Assembly: GCA_032433765.1 (NCBI GenBank)
Contig: JAVIAB010000073.1
Location: 64,870,199-64,934,198 of the forward strand
DNA: 64,000 bases
Reading direction: 5' to 3'
Origin: Megaustenia siamemsis
Lineage: Eukaryota > Mollusca > Gastropoda > Stylommatophora > Ariophantidae
Below the pieces are notes generated by a model. The model was not told the origin of the DNA. It saw only the letters and a program-made list of their open reading frames with translations, and did no database searches. How positions within the stretch are numbered: position 1 is the stretch's first letter; every line of letters begins with the position of its first letter. Of the stretch, positions 58,676 through 64,000 are shown piece after piece. The position numbers were made by a program, and so were the translations under genes.

Positions 58676-60008
58676 TTCATTGCATTACCTAAAAAGAATG
58701 GTGCAGTTGAATGCAGTGATTTCAGAACAATAAGCCTAATGATTCAGGTAACAAAAAATTTTACTAAATGTTATACAGGGAAGGATTCAGAATAAAATCA
58801 ATACTGAATTAGATGAGCAACAATTTGGATTCAGGAAAAACAGTGGGACAAAAGAAGCCATATTTAGCATGAGAACATTGATTGAAAAGTACACAGAAGT
58901 AAACAAACCAATATATGCCTGCTTTATAGACTACACCAAAGCTTTCGATAGAATACACCATTACCAACTTATAGACTGCCTAAAAGATATACATCTAGAC
59001 GACACAGACATACGACTAATATGTAATTTGTACTGGGAGCAAACAGCAATAATAAGATATAACAAGGAAAACTCTACACCCATGGACTTAAAAAGAGGAG
59101 TAAGACAAGGATGCATCCTATCACCAATCTTGTTCAATTTATACACTGAGCAAATCTTTAAAAACATCTCAGAGATGCCAGGCCTAAACATTAATGGAAA
59201 GATAATCAATAACCTAAGATATGCTGATGATACTGTTCTACTAGCAGAAAATCCTAAAGACCTGAAACAATTGCTTCATGTGATAAACATAACAAGCAAA
59301 AAATAGGGACTAGAAATGAATATCAAAAAGACTAAAACTATGACCATAAACAAAGAAAATTCTCAAGACCTACAATTAAATATCACAGTTGAGGGAATAC
59401 ATCTGGAGACAATCCAAAGCTACAACTACCTGGGACATGCTATAACCAATGATGGAAAATGTAAAATTTAAATAAACAAAAGAATAGGTATTGCAAAAAG
59501 AAATTTTAATGCCATGAAAAATATACTAACATCAAAACAAATATCAACAGGGCTGAAACTAAGAATTGCAAAATGTTACATCTTCTCAATATTTCTGTAT
59601 GGTGCAGAGACAAGGACATTAGACAAGAAAACAGAACAGAAAATTGAAGCCTTTGAAATGTGGATTTATAGAAGAATAGGCAGAATTGGATGGAAAGAAA
59701 AGATAACAAACGATGAAGTTTTAAAACAACTGAAAATAAAAAGAGAACTACTAAATACAATTAAGACAAGACAAATGAAATTTTTGGGGCATGTTAAAAG
59801 ACACAACAGCCTACTAAAAGTAATATTGGAAGGGAAAATGCAAGATAAAAGAGGCAGAGGCAGACCAAGACTAACATAGACGAGTAACATCAAAAGATGG
59901 ACAAGTCAATCTATGACAGCCTGCACCATCAAAGCAAGAAACAGAGTAGAATGGCGATCCATGGTAGCCAACCTTCTTTGCGGAGAAGGCACTCAATGAT
60001 GATGATGA
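58676..60008 (+). mobile_element. LINE-A (RT), inserted in LINE-B
   Basis: The plus strand encodes [79 protein letters not shown] (all RT palm motifs intact), then stops (59304-59306) and resumes at 59514-59879 with YGAETRTLDKKTEQ and RGRGRPRLT. It ends in ATGATGATG at 60005. The LINE-B sequence on the left lacks about 10 bp that the intact copy has here, so the insertion deleted target bases. An in-frame TAG at 59877-59879 matches the 12.6-kb copy. Confidence 0.92.
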
Positions 60009-60245
60009 CAATATATTCCAGTTGTTCTCTTCTCATTACATGGCCAAAAAATGATGATTCTTTCTTCTTAATATTGGAAATTAGTTCTCTTTTTGCTTTG
60101 ACCTCTCTCAGAACATCTTCATTGCTCTTCTTAGCCATCCGTGGTACTCTCAACATTCTTCTGTAAAACCACATTTCTACAGACTCCAGTGATTTTCTTG
60201 TCTGTTGTCCTATTGTCCATGATTCGCACCCATATATTAAGACTG
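60009..60245 (-). pseudogene. LINE-B middle segment
   Basis: The minus strand carries MWFYRRMLRVPRMAKKSNED, KKKESSFFGHVMRREQLEYI and the preceding 'QKVLKEV'-type region, up to the D insertion. Continuous with 58491-58675 and 61164 onward. Confidence 0.85.
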
Positions 60246-61163
60246 ATTATTGACATATTGTTTACAATATTCCATTTTTGACAAATCAATTGTTGTGCTT
60301 CCACCGTCTAGACTTCTTCTGCGCATTTACGTCACATTGGTGCTGTTCATGACCGTTGTTGAAATTGCTTGACGCAAGTTATTTACATGTTACTCATTAA
60401 TGTGAACTGCTTCGTCAGCCGCAGTTTTATCTCTTTAGGGAATTTGCACCGTGTTTTGTTCGTCGTAGGCTGAATTCACTAGAGTAATCTAAAGGGCGCG
60501 TCATTACTGTGTGCGCGACATTCTTGTACGTCATCGTAATGGCTCATCGTCAATCCCTAGACCGGCGTTACGCTAATCTTGCGGTCTGTTGTTTGATGTG
60601 CAACGGGGATAATCTGACGACTAACTGTGTGTTTATATGTTGGGAATTAGAGTCAACAACGATGGCCTAACATCATCAAGCGCTATGCATAAACAAAAAA
60701 AATATGATGTTTATCATTTTCAGGAGGACGTGAACTTCCGGTATATGGTGGATAGGCGGCAGGAACCATTGAAGGCTATGCATAAAAAGTGTTCCTTGTT
60801 GCGGTTTCCTCATATTCCAAGTCCGGCTTGTTGCAGGAGCTACTGAGTTAAGTGCTCTGTGCACACCGTGAGCTGTGTGTCTCATCCGTTTTGACCATGT
60901 TTCGATATTCCAATTCTTTACGATGAATGATGATATCGTATGACAGGGAACAGTTGGCTGTGTTCACTTTCTGCGCGGTTTCGCCTTATGTCTTTTTGCG
61001 TGTGCTGAGACTGCAACGATGAGGACTACTGTTACCTTTCTTTGTTTGGGAGATGAGATATTAATTCGGATGATTACGCTGGCACGGGCGGTTGAGCAAT
61101 TATGGTTTTTAATTCGTTTGCAGTGATACCAGGGCCTTCTATAACCAAATAAATAAATAAATG
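60246..61163 (+). mobile_element. Element D, 918-bp copy with TSD, inserted in LINE-B
   Basis: Direct repeat ttaagactg flanks it (60237-60245, 61164-61172). It ends with 'gccttctataaccaaataa' plus an (AAAT)n tail. Its 5' end is about 130 bp shorter than the 31-kb copy. It shares 'tttgatgtgcaacgggg' and 'gcaggagctactgag'. Confidence 0.9.
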
Positions 61164-62125
61164 TTAAGACTGGCTCTTCATAACATTTAAGAACTCGTTT
61201 TCTTGTTTCTATTGTCAAAAATGGATTGCACAGTATCTTCCTCATTTTTTGGAAAGCTGCTTTTGCCTGAGCCATTCTGCATCGCTACTCTTTTGTACAT
61301 CTTCCGTCTGAGGTTAGCAAAGTTCCCAAATATTTAAATTCAATTACCTGTTTTAATATTGTTCCATTTGTCTTTATTTTGCACTGAGGTGATGTCTTTT
61401 TCTTTGTTGTTACCATTACCTCTGTCTTTTTGCTATTAAGGCTGAGTCCTTTTTTTTTATACTTTCTTTCAACTATAATGTCCAACATTTCTTGTAACTC
61501 ATTTTCACTCTTAGCGATTAAGACTGTATCATCAGCTTACCTTAGATTATTTAAATTATGCCCTCCAATCGTTATTCCAGGCATGTCCCTTATTGATCTT
61601 AAAATAATCTCACTATAAATATTAACAAATCTGGTGACAGCACACCAGCTTGTCTAACACCTTGTTTTATTTATTGAATTATTCCCAATTGGTTTCCAGT
61701 TCTTATGGCCGCTGTTTGTTGCCAGTACATGTTCTTTATTATTCTTAGATCTTTGCTGTCTACGTTTATGCTTTCTAAAATTTTGATTATTTCTTGGTGC
61801 TTTACTTTGTCAAATACCTCTGTTTAATCTATGAAACATAGGTATAGATCTGTTTTCACCTCTATGGCTCTTTCTACTAAAGATCTTATGATATAAATGG
61901 CATTGCTTGTTCCTTTATCTCCAACAAAACCACACTGTTCATCGCTAATTTCTGGACTGATTTTGTTTCACACTTTTCGCATGATGATTCTTAGTAATAT
62001 CTTAGTCATATGACTCATAAGGCTTATTGTGCGATGATCATCGCATTCAATCGCACCCGATTTCTTTGGTGGGGCTATGAATATTGATTTGATCATGTCG
62101 TCTGGTATATATCCAATTACTACAA
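61164..62125 (-). pseudogene. LINE-B RT, upstream part
   Basis: The minus strand encodes [38 protein letters not shown], '[15 protein letters not shown]'-like (broken), the QGVRQG-like region with a stop, CGFVGDKGTSNAI and FDKVKH-like palm residues, and CDDHRTISLMSHMTKIL near 62000-62050. It ends at about 62125 in the palindrome. Frame shifts abound. Confidence 0.82.
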
Positions 62126-62224
62126 TCACAAAGAATAGTTGTTGTAAATTGTCAAAAAAACTCGTGTTGTCTTATATTTTATGTCGTGTTTCATCTCGCC
62201 GTTGTATGGTCATTATATTGTTAT

Positions 62225-62500
62225 TATATGGACTTGATCTGCACTTTACGTCACATTGGTGCGTCTCTTTGGGGAATTTGCTTCGTGTTTTATTCGTCGT
62301 AGGCTGCTTACACTTGAGTAATCAGAAAGAAATCTAAAGGCATCGAGATTATTTGTTCGGCGACATTGGTGTGTGCTACGTCATCGTAATGGTTCCCTAA
62401 ACCGGCCGTGCGCAAATCTTACGGTCTGCTGTTTGATGTGCGACGGGGATAATTTGACGTCTGTGTGTCTCTATGTTCGGAATTGGAGTCATCAACTACA
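62225..62500 (+). mobile_element. Element D fragment in palindrome right arm
   Basis: Landmarks: 'tttacgtcacattggtgcg', 'ctgctgtttgatgtgcgac', 'gggataatttgacgtctgtg'. It is truncated at its 3' side ('gtcatcaactac' then TA tract). The left arm lacks it. Confidence 0.75.
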
Positions 62501-62792
62501 TATATATATATATATATATGTATTAACAAAAACAGACACTTTTTTTTTTTTTTAAATAAGCATTTAAAAATTATATTTTCAATATATATATTTTGCAAAC
62601 ATTTTAATAGAAAAATATCCGCCCTGTAAGAATAACCATATTATAGTTTTTTTTTCCCTACGATGCAGTTGGTAGTCTCGGTTGCAAATTGTTCTATCAC
62701 GAGTTTTACGTTCACGTCAGAATCGTAAAGGGAGTCTTGTAGGTATCTCGCTAAGCGAAAACCAGGGCTTGCACAGTGACGATTCGTTATAA

Positions 62793-63020
62793 TTAGTTGT
62801 AACTACCATCATCAGCGGTGTGTGCGCCAGGTCGTTTGTCAATTATATCATGGAATTGATGGATGGATATTAGGTCTCTTTCATGTTTCATAGATTTAGA
62901 AATTGCAGTGGTGTTCGCTTTAAATATTACATCTCTAAGTACGGCGCTCGTTTCCGTCTCGATTTCTTGAAGAGACATTAATAACCTTTCCTTGCTTATA
63001 GTACGGCGATGCTTGTACAA
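62793..63020 (-). pseudogene. Conserved inverted ORF, right arm
   Basis: It encodes the inverted-arm copy of the 54953-55171 ORF: KHRRTISKERLLM, IETETSAVLRDVIF, KHERDLISIHQFHDIID and GAHTADDGSYN, then the same stop. It differs from the left copy by two to three substitutions and a 3-residue insertion (codons for N-T-T). Near identity at the protein level with shared stop suggests that the arms arose after decay began, or that gene conversion acted. Confidence 0.55.
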
Positions 63021-63388
63021 CTTTTTGTGTGGAGCAACGGTGAAAGAATAGGCTCTATAACTGGAGCCAATGTTGCTATTCTTCTCGCAAATCTGTGTCT
63101 GTCACAGGCAAGCTACATCCACGTTGAGCGCCTATCCTCTTTAAGATCATCCAAATGATGGACTGTCACCAAATCTTCGGTAAACATCACCTAAAGTAAT
63201 ATGAAATTTAAAAAAGTTAGTGTCCTAACGATTACCTAAAAGATAAGCACTAGAGAGTAGGAAAAAACATGCTAACAATGCTGCCTGCTTTTTGTAAAAT
63301 ATTCGGTTCACTAATGTCCATAGCGTCCACATATATATTATCTACTTTTATATGTTATCTGTTTGCAGAGGCAGCTTAAAAGAAAACG

Positions 63389-63541
63389 ATGGGTGGTCAA
63401 CGATACGAGAGTCCTACATGTGGGCGCATATTCTCCAGGTTCAGTTTATTAAATAGACACGTTGAGAGTGTTCATAAAAAAATCTCTCTCATGGGTGTTC
63501 TGTATGCGGATCTACCTTTACACCAGCCAGAACTCTTATAA
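63389..63541 (+). pseudogene. C2H2 zinc-finger fragment, right arm (frameshifted)
   Basis: It starts MGGQRYESPTCGRIFSRFSL. The first Cys is Ser, the second Cys remains, and the His pair (LNRHVESVH) is present: the opposite residue loss from the left copy. After KKISL the frame is shifted by one base in an A tract and continues to a stop at 63539-63541. Confidence 0.6.
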
Positions 63542-63586
63542 TGTGGCTGTTTTATGTCTTTTGGTAGCACCTTGCTTCCCCGGTGA

Positions 63587-64000
63587 TATTTTAGTATAAC
63601 ACCTGCGAGTATCTGTTATTAGATCTACAGATCTGTTAGTATAACAACCGTGGTATATGCTGGTAGATTTACAGATCTGTTTGTATAACAAAAAATATAT
63701 CTGCTGGTAGATTTACAGATCAGTTAGTATAACAACAATGGTATATGCTGGTCGATTTACAGATCTGTTTGTATAACAACCGTGGTATATGCTGGGAGAT
63801 TTACAGATCTGTTTCTATAACACCCGTGAGTATCTGCTGGTAGATTTACAGATCTGTTAGTATAACAACCGTGGTATATGCTGGTAGATTTACAGATCTG
63901 TTTGTATAGCAACCGTGGTATATGCTGGTACATTTACAGATCTGTTAGTATAACAACAATAATATATGCTGGTAGATTTACAGATCATTAGTATAACAAC
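63587..64000 (+). repeat. 44-bp tandem repeat, about 9 copies, to window edge
   Basis: The unit is CTGGTAGATTTACAGATCTG plus ttagtataacaaccgtggtatatg (44 bp) and contains the perfect palindrome ACAGATCTGT. Variants: gtttgtata, acaataatata. It continues beyond the window. A single unit-like copy lies inverted at about 54290-54330. Confidence 0.93.

Larger units (their letters stand above)
58190..63640 (-). repeat. Palindrome, right arm
   Basis: This is the inverted partner of the left arm. Without its insertions (LINE-B/LINE-A/D composite at 58491-62125, D fragment at 62225-62500) it is about 1.5 kb. The outer end runs into the 44-bp array. Confidence 0.88.

Overview
This 64-kb window looks like repeat-dominated intergenic DNA from an invertebrate animal. 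The evidence is many decayed non-LTR retrotransposons (LINEs), tRNA-derived SINEs, a mariner fossil, Polinton/Maverick capsid and ATPase remnants, long minisatellites and (TA)n, (GATA)n and (GA)n tracts. The mix resembles what I recall from gastropod molluscs, sacoglossan sea slugs in particular; that assignment is from memory and is not proven here. I see no intact, expressed-looking host gene. No bacterial operons, ribosome binding sites or CRISPR arrays are present.

Layout. 0-2.9 kb: a Polinton capsid-gene fragment, a SINE and three LINE fragments. 2.9-9.8 kb: a 31-bp satellite with a 2635-bp higher-order period that runs into the body of a tRNA-derived SINE. 11.2-14.1 kb: LINE-C, interrupted by LINE-A, both with target-site duplications (TSDs). 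14.3-15.9 kb: a mariner fossil. 16.7-17.2 kb: two SINEs. 17.6-20.7 kb: LINE-B split by a retroposed segment (family D) that carries a 315-codon open frame for a cysteine-rich, secreted-looking protein. 22.6-24.3 kb: LINE and SINE fragments, including a dimeric SINE. 24.6-29.3 kb: a 36-bp satellite split by a long LINE-A. 29.5-34.4 kb: LINE-E split by about 2.9 kb of SINE, D and unknown DNA. 36.4-37.6 kb: LINE remnants with an RNase H domain. 37.9-44.6 kb: two abutting satellites of 23 and 29 bp that share a core. 44.8-45.3 kb: CAGA/GATA microsatellite. 45.4-46.2 kb: Polinton ATPase and two neighbouring genes. 46.3-49.4 kb: dimeric SINE, LINE-C and LINE-A. 49.8-53.9 kb: AT-rich tracts and little else. 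54.2-64 kb: a large imperfect palindrome whose arms encode a C2H2 zinc-finger remnant and a second conserved ORF and have been loaded with nested insertions; it ends in a 44-bp tandem array.

How it fits together. The window is best read as layers of insertion. TSDs and empty sites let much of the order be worked out: the palindrome formed before LINE-A and element H entered its left arm, and LINE-C landed before LINE-A landed inside it. Local family names (LINE-A, B, C, E; SINE-1; D, H, I) are mine and are not database names. Family assignments come from motif recognition without any search.
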